DNA of 64,000 nt, from NCBI RefSeq assembly GCF_000003815.2, contig NC_049997.1:4453456-4517455 (forward strand). The letters are read 5' to 3'. Positions within the stretch are counted from its first letter, which is position 1, and each line of letters begins with the position of its first letter. Origin of the DNA: Branchiostoma floridae (Eukaryota; Chordata; Leptocardii; Amphioxiformes; Branchiostomatidae). The position numbers were made by a program, and so were the translations under genes. Under the pieces are notes generated by a model. The model made no database searches. It saw only the letters and a list, made by a program, of their open reading frames with translations, and was not told the DNA's origin. Shown piece after piece: positions 1 to 12,500 of this stretch.

Positions 1-24
1 AGGTAGGTAGGTAGGTAGGTAGGC
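1..24. repeat. (AGGT)n microsatellite
   Basis: Six perfect AGGT units open the window. Confidence 0.9.
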
Positions 25-309
25 ATAGAATATTTGGTTGACAAACTCTGCTTTTAAATGACATCTCCTTCACCAATCACACATCCTTGATAACAAGATA
101 CTATCTGGTATGTAGCTGAGATTTTTAAGTCTTGTTCGCATATTAACAGACTAAGAAAAAAATAATAATATACCATTTTGCTCGCACCTGAGGCGTCGCC
201 AAAAATGTCCCGTTTACGGGCCCTGTAACGTAGGCTAAAAAGCATGACCCGAGTTTCACCCCCTCGGTCTGATGATAGCTTTGTATTGTTCTCCGTCATG
301 CCTGACTGC

Positions 310-545
310 GCAATAGCAACATACTGTAGATTCAGAAATTTTCGCGATGGTTTCATGTTCGCGGTTTTCGCGTTGCGAAGTTTTTCTATGGCAGTACGAG
401 GCTACAGTGCGTGGTGCTACCGCGAACTTAAAGCCACCCCGAACAGGACCTATTCCGCTACAGCGAAATTAAATCCCCGCGAACTCAAATGCACAGGCAC
501 GCAAAGTGGGTCAAAGTTCTACTCGCATTTCACAGCAAGAGCACG
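310..545. repeat. CGCGAAC-family repeat, degraded
   Basis: Contains TTCGCGATGGTTTCATGTTC, GCGGTTTTCGCG and the complement CCGCGAACTTAAAGCCACCC. This is the same motif set as 8536-8739 and 23934-24175, but the ends are not clear. Confidence 0.5.
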
Positions 546-1222
546 CTTTTAAAAACCGACGGTACACTGTCAATAACCTTCGACCATTGATCGTCATAAG
601 GTCGCAAAATTTCTAAATTGCCAGAGGTTCGATTTTACTTTTCGCATGAATGTTTACACTACTATAATATACTAATGTGATGGGGCTCAGAGACCTGGTA
701 ACACAGGCGGACGACCATCCCCCACCTCCCGTTGACAGTGACCGAGACATATTGACCTGATTGTTTCCGAAAGAGGTTCTTCATAGTTCACAGACTAGGC
801 TGTTATTTACCAGTGCTGTAACACGGACATAGAATCTATACCAAATGCAAAGACAAAACAAGGACAACAATGATTTTTTAGTAAGTTTGGAGTCTCCAGA
901 AGATAATAGTCAGTGTGGCTTAATTTGACCTTGAAGTGTGGTGCGAGGCGAAAGTAAAATGTGACCTTGACTCTAGTAATGTCAGAATAATGGTCATCTG
1001 CACATAACGTCCTCGACCCAGAAATAGGGACAAGTAAACATATGCTTGTTTATCTAATACTTAAATATTAAAACCACGGACCCAGAAGGCTAGTGTTTTG
1101 TACAGAGAGACGGCTATGGCGGTTAAAAGATACAGATACTGACCAAGACAAACACACACGCACACATTCATATATATAATATTATACATAGGTACAGGGT
1201 ATACAAAATGTGTATGGCTCAC

Positions 1223-1588
1223 CTGACAATTGTCCCTCAACCACACGTAGGGAAACCTACTCACACCTCCACCTGACCACTCCACTTCCACCACCCTCGC
1301 AGCTTCGTTTAGACAAACTTTCTCCATCATAAATTCTCCTTCAAGCCTTTGGCGCTCTCTTAACACAGAGAAGCTCCTTGTAGCTCCAAGTTTCCAAGGG
1401 AAAACAACTTCTAGACGACGGCTTCCCTGTTGTAGGTGAGGTGTGCCTGCTCCTAGACATGTTATGCTCGACTTTGGTCGGATTGAATTCACCTTTAGAC
1501 GTTGCCCTGATAGGACAGAGATGTTACGTGGCCTTTGGCAGGCCAAGGATCGGTGTACCGGCCGCCATAGCACCAAAGGCATCGCCAT
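1223..1588 (-). CDS. Gamma-butyrobetaine dioxygenase-like, first coding exon (partial gene)
   Basis: The exon encodes 122 residues and ends at a good splice donor (CAG then GTGAGC, exon end 1223, phase 0). Its last third reads VEVEWSGGGVSRFPYVWLRD followed by NCQ. This matches the N-terminal domain of the 2-oxoglutarate/Fe(II) oxygenases of carnitine synthesis (BBOX1 and TMLHE), where a WLRDNC or WLRDHC motif ends the same block; the NC form favours BBOX1. Known family members convert gamma-butyrobetaine to carnitine or hydroxylate trimethyllysine. The first ~80 residues are rich in R, S and L with few acids, as in a mitochondrial presequence. I chose the ATG at 1588; another in-frame ATG lies at 1648. 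The catalytic His-Asp-His exons are not visible in bases 1-1060, so the gene must continue left of the window. Family call fairly sure; exact paralog open. Confidence 0.7.
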
Positions 1589-1964
1589 ATTTGTCCTTCT
1601 AGAGCCTCTGCTACGAACTGGTTGAGTGGCACAGCAGTTGGTATGCAAGAGTTTGTATGTGAAGGTTGCGTAAGCAAGTATTGACCTAACGTGACAAGTG
1701 AAGTGAGCAATGATGCGTGCTTGTGCTTTGACCTAAATACGTAAACCTTAGCATCTACAAGATCCTACATTTTCATGTACACCCACAAAAAACGTCGACA
1801 AACAAGCTTGAAAGTTCAATGTATTTCAACTACTAAGGTTGTAGAACAATTCTTAAAATTGGCAATTCACAAAAGTTTCAAAGGTCAGTTTGAACGCCAA
1901 CTAACTATTCACACACTCAGGTAGAAAGCTGTACATGGGTAAAATATTAACTCGTAGAGGAATT

Positions 1965-2357
1965 CAGCTTTCTCACGCGGCGGCCATGATAGATCGAAGA
2001 AGAGGTCAATGAGGCAAACAGACAAAACTTATTTCTAAAATCAGGTACCATTTAGTTTTCCCCCAAACCACACAAATTTTCATGATATAAGATAGAATAA
2101 TAAATATTACAAGAAGTGTTATGCACCGAAAGATGTAGCAATTTAGAGTAGTGTAGACTGACCCCATAGTCCCTTAAGAGATGCAAAATAAAAACATAAT
2201 AATGCAAATTTTTAACGAATTTGCAGCCATTCACTTATTGGTCGATTTCCTAATTGGCAGGCTACCATTGGTCGAACTGCTAATTATGATGGACAGCCTT
2301 TTGTTTGCCACATTGAACTCGTTTTAGATCTATCATGGCCGCCGCATGAGAAAGGTG
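1965..2357. mobile_element. TA-type MITE, copy 1
   Basis: A 393-bp element with ~25-bp terminal inverted repeats (CTTTCTCACGCGGCGGCCAT). It is about 85-90% like the 28196 copy along its whole length by eye. The left end is slightly diverged, so its TA duplication is no longer clean. No coding capacity. Confidence 0.8.
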
Positions 2358-5300
2358 TATTCACCTGTCTTTGCTTTATGCAATCTTGTTTCGTAAAATT
2401 TAATGGCTAAGAAAGTTATTTTGATCTAAAGCTACAAAAATTATTTCACTCATAAAAGATGACAGACAAAAAAATCGGCGTTACCAAAACTCACACCTAT
2501 TTTGTGATATACATGTACGTCCTTTCGGCTTTCCTCTAACTTGGTCAATTAACGCATACATAGCATTATATAAAAACCCGAATACGGTCAGTCCCCTTTA
2601 CATACACAGCTAGCAAACTACCTGTCAAATTGTCAAATCGACATCACCAAGTTACATATTGTGTGTTAGAACTTAGAACTAATGATAAAATTCTATGAAC
2701 TCTTAGTTCGACCACGTGCCATTGTAACTGGAATTAACTTTATTCGAACAAAGTACCATTAGACCACTACAAAATAAATCTGCGATCCTTAAATCTTAAG
2801 AAATGTGCACTATACATATCCAGGTGTTTGAGACATTCTTAAGAATGCTTTCTGAACCCTGTTTTGGGAAAGTTTTAGAGTACCAGGTTAAATTATTACT
2901 TTTACAACGTTAGCTACGAAAATGTATGTGCATTTACATGTTTCACCTCCATGTTTATATTCTTTATGGGGAGAAAATCCCCTTATTATGTTCACTTGAG
3001 TGATAAACAATTATTCATTTTCATATTCGGTCATGCGAACAGTTGTCTGTACTATTCAGCGACCGCAGAGCCCCTAGGGCAACGGATTTCTACTGTAAGT
3101 TACAAACAATCGTGCGTTCGCCAGTGCACACCCCTGTAGTGCCTAGTGGTAGCCTCCTTCGCAAACTTCTAACAGCGATAGCTGACTGATAAGTTTTAAC
3201 ATGGGATAAAGTTCTCTTATGTCGAGATGGGAGTTTCTACCACCACCTCTACCGGTATTATTTTAAAATGGAGAATCAAAATATGTTTTGGTGGCAGGGC
3301 GTAGTTCTAAAGGGAGATTTTGTTTGCCCTTTTTCTTCCTTGAACACTAGACCCAACGTTTACGTCCCATCGGAAAGACGGGTGCACCCCTAACCGAGAT
3401 GTTCGTCCAAGGATTGCACCGAGATTGCCCTGTTGGAACCAGAAGCTCAACGTTAACAGTTGATACGTTTGCTACAACTAGTAAAAGAAATGATGTATTG
3501 CAGTGGTTATTTCTATCTGTTCTATTTATGTAGTCATTGATAACAGATCGATATGTGCCAAGTTAAGATCTAGAATCTCTATTGAATATATTCATTCAAA
3601 CCCTTTGTCATCACGATCCATAACAAGAGTAGATTTTCTCGTTTGAAACCACGTACTACACACTGAAGCGCCACCTTTCAGTAAGAAGAAGAAGCACAAT
3701 ACTCAATCATGTCATGCTGGCATGGCCTTGGGAATGACTGGTTCAAAGTAGCGTGACAAATGTACAAGACAATGGGTATCTATCTCCTGAATAATTTGAC
3801 CATAGGATGTCAAAAAATTTAGATACAAAAATCGGGGTTTCCACTGCAGTACCCTAGAAAGTCGCCAAGGGACCAGTAATTGAAAATGTCGTGTTATTCT
3901 ACAAAGTCTATTCTCATACTGAATATCATAAAGAATAATTCATAACTTCTCGAGAACGCAAATAAAACGACAGCGTTAACATATTATCCTTCTTGGAAAA
4001 CATGATAAACTGCTAGGGGTAAGGAACCGAGGCCTACACCTTTTCTCTGACATGAGAGGCTGCTAATAGAAAAGCAAGGAGATTGCATGCCCGGGACAAA
4101 AGATTGAAAATAAACTTTGGCGTTCTACTTCAGTAACAAGGAATGTCGTCAGGAGGCCCAAAAGCAATATCGATCGCAATCTGGTCTTCAAAAATCTAGC
4201 TGCATAACAATGATCACGTAATTTTCTTACAAGTCCAAGAAAAGAACAAGAGCGAAGTAGAGGAGAGTCAATAGTCATTTTACCTAGTTTCTAGAGTCAA
4301 GCTTGGTATAAAACAGAAGCATAATGGTGTTGTTTACATGAAGATAGGATGATTACATGACTCCACCAAACAGAATCCTTTGTAGCAAGATGACCCGTTG
4401 TTTTGAGTATCCCCCAATTCGCTAGTTTTCAAAGATAATTAGGTCCAGGTTCAGGTCCCGACCTGGACCTGGATCGTACCTGTACCTGAATTTTCTGTAC
4501 CGGTACCCACCCCTAGTAATGACCAAAATTATACGTATTAAAAGAAAGTACACAGTGCAGACACACCAAAAACAATCTCTTTTATTTATGGAGGTAATAA
4601 TGGTTTCTTCCACTCCTGAATATTTCCGCCTTCGTTGACATGCACGCAAAAGAATTATCGATTGTTCTGATTTGACATTTTAATAGGGTTAATGAAAATG
4701 AAGAGGAAGAATATCACCTTTGACATTTCCCTGAATACAGGTGCACTACGAATGACAGGCACCATTCTTTATTTCAAACAGGAAGGTGATAAATCGTTAC
4801 ATTGTGTTCGCCATATAGAATCGTATTCGCTGTTTCTCAGCAAACCATATTCAGTATATTGATCACTTAAATATGGCTGAATGTGTAAGAAGCATATATA
4901 CACGTCTGACTAGTAAAATTAAACATTTAGACATCTAATTATTGGTTTTAAACATACAGTCAAGTGTAGCACTCGATATTGAATACATGTAACGTTAGGT
5001 CGTTTAATGGTATAGTAACACTTTTGTGTTTATGTATATGTCATTACGTACAATATAACAAAGCTAGAATTTTTGATGACGTGATTGGACGAACTCCCTC
5101 CTATTGAAATATTGCTGAAGTTTACTTCTGACCGTACATGGTATGAAAATACTCTAGAAAAAATACATTAAAGAACTCACACCTACACGAAGTATGTTTG
5201 GTTTTGTTAATTACTCGCTTAGAATTTCTCCTGCATTACTAACTGGCTGCCATAACGCGACAGGCAGGCATATAGCTAGAAATGGAAGACAGGAAAAGAG

Positions 5301-5584
5301 ATTACTTTGACTTTCTTGAACCTTTGACCTAACTTCCTGTAAGTTTCTCTTCCTTGTCCTTCCGTGATTACCGGCCATTTTGAACATAAATTTGACCTTC
5401 GTTTCCTGTTGATCTGCATAACACCGATATTTCTTGTAACTCTATTAAATTCGACACACAAGCAAGCAAACAAATAAACTGAGACACAACAAAACATTGG
5501 CACACTTGTGTGTATTCCGTCACAAGGTAAATCTATTATAATCAGCTGGTGTATTTTGCCAGCCAGTAGATACCCCAAGTATGA
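2358..5584. other. Intergenic, no gene seen
   Basis: AT-rich DNA without a supported exon. Near 4440-4515 is a short run of CAGGTCC/GGACCTGG motifs with GGTACCGGTAC-like sequence, related to 55620-55660. It is probably a transposon end. Confidence 0.5.
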
Positions 5585-5798
5585 GTAATGAGGCTGTTTA
5601 ACGTGGTCGAGGCACCTCCTCGAGCACGGGACCCCCGTTTTACGTCCCTCCGACGTAAGACGATTTCGTGGAAAACTTCGTGAGGCTACAGCAATCCGGA
5701 CGTCCTTGGTTGGTCCCCCATCCAAGCACTATCCGGACCGCGCGTTGCTTAACTTCCGAGATCGAGGGATCGGGTGTACCAACGCGCCACGCGGCCGT
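5585..5798 (-). repeat. 5S-rRNA-derived SINE
   Basis: Read on the minus strand, 5798 to ~5682 follows 5S rRNA: ACACCCGATC...CGATCTCGGAAGTTAAGCA, then CGG-TAGTGCTTGGATGGGGG followed by ACC. These are the A box, intermediate element and C box of the internal RNA polymerase III promoter. The 3' part beyond ~5682 is unrelated to 5S (ACGTCGGAGGGACGTAAAAC and so on to ~5585). This matches SINE elements with a 5S head (SINE3 type). Mismatches in the 5' and 3' stems argue against a working 5S gene. Confidence 0.7.
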
Positions 5799-6342
5799 TA
5801 TGCATGGCAAACAGCAATATATTTTGTTTTGCCCATGTTAGAATACTGACAACACTTTCTGAATGCATCTCTTCTTTGCGTGATGTTATCGTGATCTATT
5901 ATTCATATCCGGTCGCTAGGTGGAACAATATTCCGTTCAAACTAATTAGCACGGCTGCTTTTCTGTCACAGTTCCGTCACTAACCATTACGCTTCAAAGA
6001 CAGAGCTAAACGAAAAGGCTTGGGGAGATGAAAAGGCCTTTTTTGTGTGTAACAGTCAGTCAAACATTGTTTTAGTTGAATCTCTATCAGTGCTGTACTA
6101 TAGGAGGAAAACCACGTTCGAACGCTTGAGGTGTTGTAGCCAGCAGTTTTTTGAAGTTCGGTCTTTGGATACATTTGGACGCTATTGAACGATACCGGTG
6201 GAGCTATGAGGCGTTCTAATCCAACGTTAGGTTTTGAAACGTTTGTGAGCAGGACTTTAGGTGAGTTTTCAAGGATTTTGTTGTTATAAAGTTGCTGCAA
6301 CTTATACTGTTTCGCTGCAAGGCGAGAAAGTTGATCTACAAG

Positions 6343-7107
6343 ATGAAGAAACGACAAGCGCTACCCCTGAACATCATTGAAGTGTTCGAATTCCCAGAAA
6401 CATCGTCCATGGATCCTCCTCCTACCAAAGCTCTGGCCATAAACACATGGGCGGGAAACAAGATGGCTTGGAGCTCGTTTCCAACCCGTGGCCACAACCT
6501 GACGAAAGGGGAGAAGAACTTGATCGAAGGACAGTGTAGAAACATGCACCCGAAAATTCTGGAAGGTTTGGGAGAACAGAAATACTCCGCGAGGAATCTA
6601 CCGCTGGAGGTTGGCCGTAAAAACCCGGACAACAGCAACCATCACCGCGCGCTTTCTAGATCCCCTCGGTCTTCGGTTGAGGAGCGTCCTGACGAAAACG
6701 GGCTGGCGGTTCCGAAGACTCCCGAACTGTGGTCGAGAATGGCGACGGCTCGTTCCGAGGTGTCCGGTCGGTCGTCTTCGGCGGCGAGTTCCGTGTGGGA
6801 CTGGGATAGCGAGACTCCGACGCGTGGACGCAGTGGAAGGTTCTCCGCTATGCTTATCCCTGCGGACTACCCTTCGAGAAGGAACCGTCCCAAATCCGTA
6901 CACACTCCGTTGTGCCCGTGTGTGAAGTGCAGAGGAGAACGGAACCCGTCCCAGGCGTCGGTGTCGGATGTGGGCTCGGCGTTTGACGAGAGTTTGTCCG
7001 AGGAGCCGATCGGGAATGTACCGGGAATTAACGTCGTGCCAGAAATCAGCGTAGCGCCGGCTGCAATCCAACAAAACAACGAGAATGAAACGGACACAAA
7101 AGACTGA
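6343..7107 (+). CDS. Hypothetical 254-aa protein, single exon
   Basis: An uninterrupted frame of 254 residues from ATG 6343 (context ACAAGATGA, A at -3) to TGA 7105. Its base composition is far richer in G and C than the surrounding AT-rich DNA, especially in the second half, which supports real coding. I do not recognise the family. The N-terminal ~100 residues hold a W/F/P-rich segment (NTWAGNKMAWSSFPTRGHN). The middle is low-complexity and rich in Ser, Arg and Glu (SRSPRSSVEERP, SGRSSSAASSVWDWD). Near residue 205 is a short cysteine cluster, CPCVKC. The C-terminus is acidic and Asn/Glu-rich. No signal peptide or membrane segment is seen. A TATAAAG lies ~57 bases upstream of the ATG. The frame is also open a little upstream, but only from a TTG. 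It could be an intronless gene, the last exon of a longer gene, or a retrocopy. Confidence 0.6.
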   Translation: MKKRQALPLNIIEVFEFPETSSMDPPPTKALAINTWAGNKMAWSSFPTRGHNLTKGEKNLIEGQCRNMHPKILEGLGEQKYSARNLPLEVGRKNPDNSNHHRALSRSPRSSVEERPDENGLAVPKTPELWSRMATARSEVSGRSSSAASSVWDWDSETPTRGRSGRFSAMLIPADYPSRRNRPKSVHTPLCPCVKCRGERNPSQASVSDVGSAFDESLSEEPIGNVPGINVVPEISVAPAAIQQNNENETDTKD

Positions 7108-7163
7108 TCGAGCTAAATCTGTGTGTAAAGCTTTCAGGTATTTTAACGTATAAGTTCCTATTA

Positions 7164-7473
7164 AGCTAAGGGCACAGCCCGCCGTACGTGCAATTTGTCA
7201 GTACGTTTTTTGGGGAGGCCACGCCCGCCACGTATTTCTGAAAACGTTCAGGCTGTACAGGGCAGGCGCGTCGCCCGTACTGGCACGTACGGGGGGCGAA
7301 TCCGCAGCCCGATGGCACACAAAGTTTTGCCTGCACGTTAAGTTCTACGGCGTGTCTGCGTGCTCCAAAATCCGTCGGATTTCCTACGAGTTCGCACGGA
7401 GGCGGTAAGATTGCCCACGTTATGGCACGAAGACAGCACGTATTTGCACGTACGGTGGGTTGTGCCCTTAGCT
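7164..7473. mobile_element. TTA-flanked MITE (AGCTAAGGGCACA ends)
   Basis: A 310-bp element whose ends AGCTAAGGGCACAGCCCGCC and its near reverse complement define ~30-bp inverted repeats. TTA flanks both sides (7161-7163, 7474-7476), the TWA target site of PIF/Harbinger elements. It starts 57 bases after the 254-aa reading frame. Confidence 0.8.
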
Positions 7474-7483
7474 TTACACATAA

Positions 7484-7680
7484 CCCACCCGACCTTCTAC
7501 AGACCAGGTTGGGAGTTGGTCGTGAACAAGGTCATCTGTGGTTGAGAGGTGATCGGAGAAGTTGCCTAGTAGACGTACGTAACGTGGCCACCCGACCTTC
7601 TCCAGACCATGGTTGGGAGTTAGTCGCGAGCAAAGGCCTTAGTTGTTGAGAGTTGATCGGAGAGCTTGCCTACTAGTATT
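7484..7680. repeat. Two tandem ~103-bp units
   Basis: Each unit starts CCACCCGACCTTCT, continues GACCA-GGTTGGGAGTT and ends TTGAGAG-TGATCGGAGA-GTTGCCTA. Units begin at 7484 and 7587. A weak third relative lies near 7808-7860. Confidence 0.7.
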
Positions 7681-8535
7681 TAGATATCGTCTGCAGAATA
7701 TCAATTTTGACAGATCAAAGTCAGGAAGTATGTATTCTGCTTGGAAGAAGTCGGAGCTTCTAGCACCAAACTGGAGCTAGAATAGAATGATTTAGGCTAC
7801 TCAGGACCCAACACCGACCTTTGGTTGTGGAGCAGTCGTAACAAAGTCGTGGGGAGGTCGCGAATATGTGACAGGTGCTCTAGGAACATTTATACAGTAG
7901 CGGTGATTTCAAATACCTCGACCGTTACTGATAATAAGTTACGAATATTGGCACTTAAAAGAGTACAAACGTACATTGGGACCAAATCATCATTAGAAAC
8001 TTTATGAATCATGCAAATAAGAGAACTATGTTGTGGCACCATGTATATGATATCTGTTCAGATAGCACTTCAGTTATATTTCAGATTCTATGTGCTGTAC
8101 GTTGAAAATATTTGATAGAAATATTATGTATCAACACTTAGAATACTTAACACAAAGAATATATTATGACTAAATCGTCGTTGGCAACTTTATGAATCAT
8201 ACCTACAGAATAATGTTATAGCAATATGTGTATGATGTCCATTACACTTCAGTCATAGTTGACATAAAACATTTTATATGGGCGGAATGGTTGTTGATAT
8301 ATGTCCGGCAGGGTAAAAACTGCGATTTTGCATAATCGCCGATGCTTCTAGTAGATCTAAAAGTTATGATTGGAGTCTATCTAGAGATTTGACTTGATTT
8401 TATTTATTCGACTGTATGAAAGAAATACAACCAGGGCTACTCAACTAGCGTAACTATTATTACGGGCTAGCCCTGGTAATTGTACATTATAAATAAATAT
8501 ACACGATTACAATACACAGTGAATGCGTCTACAGA

Positions 8536-8739
8536 TACTGTAAATGCATTTAAGGATTTAATTTCGCGGTAGCGGGAAAAGGGACTTTTCGCGGTGGATT
8601 TAATTTCGCGGTAACACCTTAGACTGCACCTAATACCATAATAGAAAAATGTTCGCGGTGGATTTAAGTTCGTGGTGAAGTGGTCACCGCGAAAACAGCG
8701 AACATTAATCCACCGCGAACATTTCTGCATTTACAGTAC
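8536..8739. mobile_element. Foldback/MITE of the CGCGAAC family
   Basis: Ends TACTGTAAATGCA and TGCATTTACAGTA form an inverted pair. The body contains several GTTCGCGGTGGATTTAA motifs and their complements. Relatives lie at 310-500 and 23934-24175. Confidence 0.6.
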
Positions 8740-9379
8740 ATGTAGTTTTTTACGAACTAGGTTAAACAAATAATGCAAAACAGGGAATTTCTTTAGATAA
8801 GGAGACGATCTGTGTTTACTTACCACGTTAAACTTACCATGACATCTACTAGGGTACTGGGAATGTGTTAGAGTTTTCTCCGATTTATTAATTCTGAGTT
8901 TGAACACAAATAATTTTTTTTGTAAATATCAGCATAAAAGGAATACGTTTTAAATTATATGTTATATGGCAATCTCTACATTGACGCAACTATGGTGCAT
9001 AATCCTGCTTTATTACAAACGATAGTTTTTATTTCACTTTCTACAAAATATGAAGAGCTTTTGAGGGCTAATGTTAAGAATAAAAAAAAGTTAAAACGTG
9101 AAGTATCTGTGTGTGGTAATATCTGTTAATCCATGATTAATACATTTGAGAAACATCGGAAGGTGCCTTTCTTGTTCCTGAGTCTTTTATTCAGATTTCA
9201 CAAAGCGTCAAATCAAAACAAATCCTGTTCATATTTTGTTTACAAATTAAATAGGTAAAACTAAAACAGTTTTCAAACACAATATTCGTTACCATTACAA
9301 AAGACGTCCGTGCCTAGTATTATGATTGTATCTAGTGTAAATAACTGTATTAAATGTCTATTTTGTTTATCTATTTATT

Positions 9380-9503
9380 TTCTCCCGTGACACCTCCCCT
9401 CAACTGGTCCTTAACTGGTCCCCTAGGAAGAACGGCCTACATGTTGGCCGATAGGGCTTATCAGTATAAATAAAGGTGAACTGAACTGAACTGAACTGAA
9501 CTG
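9380..9503 (+). repeat. Retroelement 3' tail with (TGAAC)n end
   Basis: The segment ends GGCCGATAGGGCTTATCAGT, then ATAAATAAAGG followed by five GAACT units. A unique 3' UTR-like body plus a short tandem tail is typical of LINE ends in this genome type. No coding part remains. Confidence 0.4.
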
Positions 9504-10929
9504 CCTAGTCGACTGTGCCATGACGATATATTCGTCATCGTCAAATATTATTCGTTTTGTTGTTGCTGATGTTTTTGGTTCATCTTTGATTGATGGTACT
9601 ACGGTCCTTGTCCCTTAAGGGGTTTCTCAATGGTCTATGGTACGTTGGCTCAACCTCTGCGTTCTTAATTGAACTGGTGGAATTTATCATGGAAATGCCA
9701 TGCCAAACGTACAAGTATGACTAGAAAGGAGACACAAGACGTAAAATAATTGCTCTGTGACCGGAGGGTAACCTCCGGCGACAGAGTTTTATTTTTGTCA
9801 ATGTAACGCGCGTTCGCATCTCTATCTGTATGTTCCCGTTGTCGCTTTCGTATGTAGTTTGGCAGGTCTTCTGCACTGAGTTGGACAATGATACACTTTT
9901 TTTCGCGGTAGCTGTTTTTACAATCAATGTAATAATTTCAGAAATCACTCCTACAAAATGTACGTCTTTCGGTAGATTGGTCCAGGTCTGCGTTATCTAG
10001 ACCTTGTGGTAATTGGATACTGTCAAGCAGATGTTGCGTGATTTGCGTGTTTTGTGCACGTCGTGTTGTCAGCTGTTCACAGCTGTCCCTGTTGCGGCTG
10101 TTTATATGATGGTGTGGGTCTCGGATATGCATTGTGAAGCTGTGTGGCTGTTTTCATTTGGTGTCGTTCTTTTGAGAGGCTGATTTTTCGTTTTACAAAT
10201 TAAATTCGTTGCCCGGTCAAATCGCTCAACCTCGGGAACACTTCAATGAGACACCCCCTTAAGGATCTAACCTCTCTTAAGGCTACATCCCATGGGAGTG
10301 TTTAACGCTCTTTCCAAGAAATAATAAAGGTCACTCAATTGTTGAACTTAAGATCTTAGGTACCGACGTAAACATTGTACAAGCTCTAATGAAAATGCAA
10401 GGCACAAGCAGGATTTCCTGGTTGGCATGCTCGATTTTCGCAAACTAACGTTACCCGAGTCCACTTTCCACAGTACAAGGACCATGATTTATGCTAACAT
10501 TAACTTTATTAGTAGAATATGATTCAAGATGAAAAAAAAACAGCAATTACACATAACGGAAAGGAAATTCATCTCTGTGATTCGGTAGCGATCTGTCAAA
10601 TTTTTGGTCGCTCGGCAAGGTCGCAGTGCAGTCACGACCTCTAGCGGAAAAGGATGGTAATGCAGTATGCAACATTTGGTAAACAGTGCCAGAGCCGTGA
10701 TCAAGCAAGTGCAAGACGATTATAAATTTGTAGGTAGCTTCTTTCTCATTTTCAAACAAATTATTATAGGCTGCTTTTTCGCTAATGACGATGTAAGAAA
10801 AGTGCGTTATATTGTGTACATTGTCAAAAGGTACAGAATATTATGTATACCCCACCCCATGGGGCTTGAAAGTAATACTAAATTTATATACTTATTATAC
10901 ATCGTACCTTACATTTTGGATATATACCA

Positions 10930-11155
10930 CTTCATACAATGATGGTTGTGCTGCAGTACCAATGTCACACACCAGGGGGCCCAAAATTGACCTTGACCTT
11001 TGTCTTCCCAACACCTACCCACATACCAAATATCATTACAATCTATCCAGAGGCTCTAAAGTTATGCTGACCAGAAATATCATGACACAGACAGACACAC
11101 AGACAAACACACAGACACACCAAAAACTATACCTCCATTTTTCATGGAGGTGATA
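10930..11155 (+). repeat. Degraded interspersed repeat
   Basis: GACCTTGACCTTTG, then (ACAGACAGACAC)n and CTATACCTCCATTTTTCATG followed by GAGGT. I know this end from many marine animal repeats of retroelement type. A short inverted repeat CCTCCAT-TTTTC-ATGGAGG closes it. Confidence 0.4.
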
Positions 11156-12436
11156 ACCAGAGTTACGAATTTGTCCACAAAGAGGCCGCTATCTAATTAC
11201 CAGTTACAAAACGTTTACAGAACAAATCACCAGTTGTACTTTCACGCCGATGTAATGATAAAATCATAGAGTGACACAAGAATGAACCAAAGAGACATTT
11301 GTAAAAAAAAATGCAACGTTGATATTTCTTGACATGCGGTGAACGAGTAGATCGTATTGAAATATTTGGTCACACAACCACCATTAGTTGGCCGACTGGC
11401 TGAATAAAAGTTCAAAACTTGAACTATGCGGCTCCAGATGTCTTTCTGGGGGACGACTGCAGTGTGCAAGATGTCGGTAGTTTGAGGGATGAATCTACCC
11501 TACTATATGCACCATTAGATTGGTAGCAATGAAAATACAATCGAGTTGTAGCCTTTGATCGTTATGTTGGATTTAAAAAAACAACATTGAAGAACTGTCG
11601 AAGACAATTATTGACGGTAATGCCGTATCCGATACACTTGTAAACTGACAAGATCGGCCACGCCGAAATATTCCATTCAAAAGAAAACAAATTATGTTGT
11701 TGCTGTTTATCAGAAACAAATCGAGCACATAACGATACTGCCGGTCAGAGTTCAACAAAATACATTTTAAGTTCTATTATAGAAAAATTGCTAAACTTTA
11801 CTTCCAACACTGAATTAAACTAAATTTTCGGTCAATCTCCGTCGACCTTGTTCACAGAATGACCCTTTCTAACTCCAGCAGTGACGTCAGGAACACACCA
11901 CTTTCCTGAACTTCATTTTACAATTATCAAAACTTAGATCTTCCGTCAGTATGATACACATGGATTTACGGCAAATGTGAGCATACATTTAATCCATAAC
12001 CGGACCACCCAATGTAACTTTAATAAATAGAATCAAAATGGTGGCAGTGTAAATATGATGCTATTCTCACCCTTCGGCGTAACACACCAGCTTCGCAGGC
12101 AAGAGACCTTCACTCTGTGAAAAATCTAAATACAGTAATAAAGAAAAGAAATAAAGCGGCGCGACAGCAGCTGGTTATATTACACTGAACGGCCCGTCAC
12201 ACCTAACCTTAACACATATGACTGCTTTTGTTTTAATACATGTATATAGCGTGGATGCTCCTACTGTACTTGGAAGCAAAGAGTCAAACTCTACGATAGT
12301 TCTAGGAACGTAAGAATATTTGAACATAATTTGGCGTTTGAAGGCATGATTGTTCCATTTTCTGGTCTGAACTGGTATTAGATAATAGTACTCAGTAGTA
12401 GGCACATCAACCATGACATCAGCCATACTCTCATTG

Positions 12437-12500
<64 letters not shown>

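Larger units (their letters stand above)
8740..12436. other. Intergenic, repeats only
   Basis: Apart from the retroelement ends at 9380 and 10930, I see no exon, RNA gene or clear element. The open frames are short and AT-biased. Confidence 0.5.

Noticed and set aside
5276-5725. Minus-strand open frame of 149 residues
   Set aside because: It runs across the 5S-derived SINE body and adjoining unique DNA; the composition is not protein-like.
6598-7074. Minus-strand open frame of 158 residues inside the 254-aa gene
   Set aside because: Arginine-rich shadow frame produced by the GC-rich coding strand.
12437-12499. CAAT array as a CRISPR-like or regulatory array
   Set aside because: A plain tetranucleotide microsatellite joined to a retroelement tail; no spacers.
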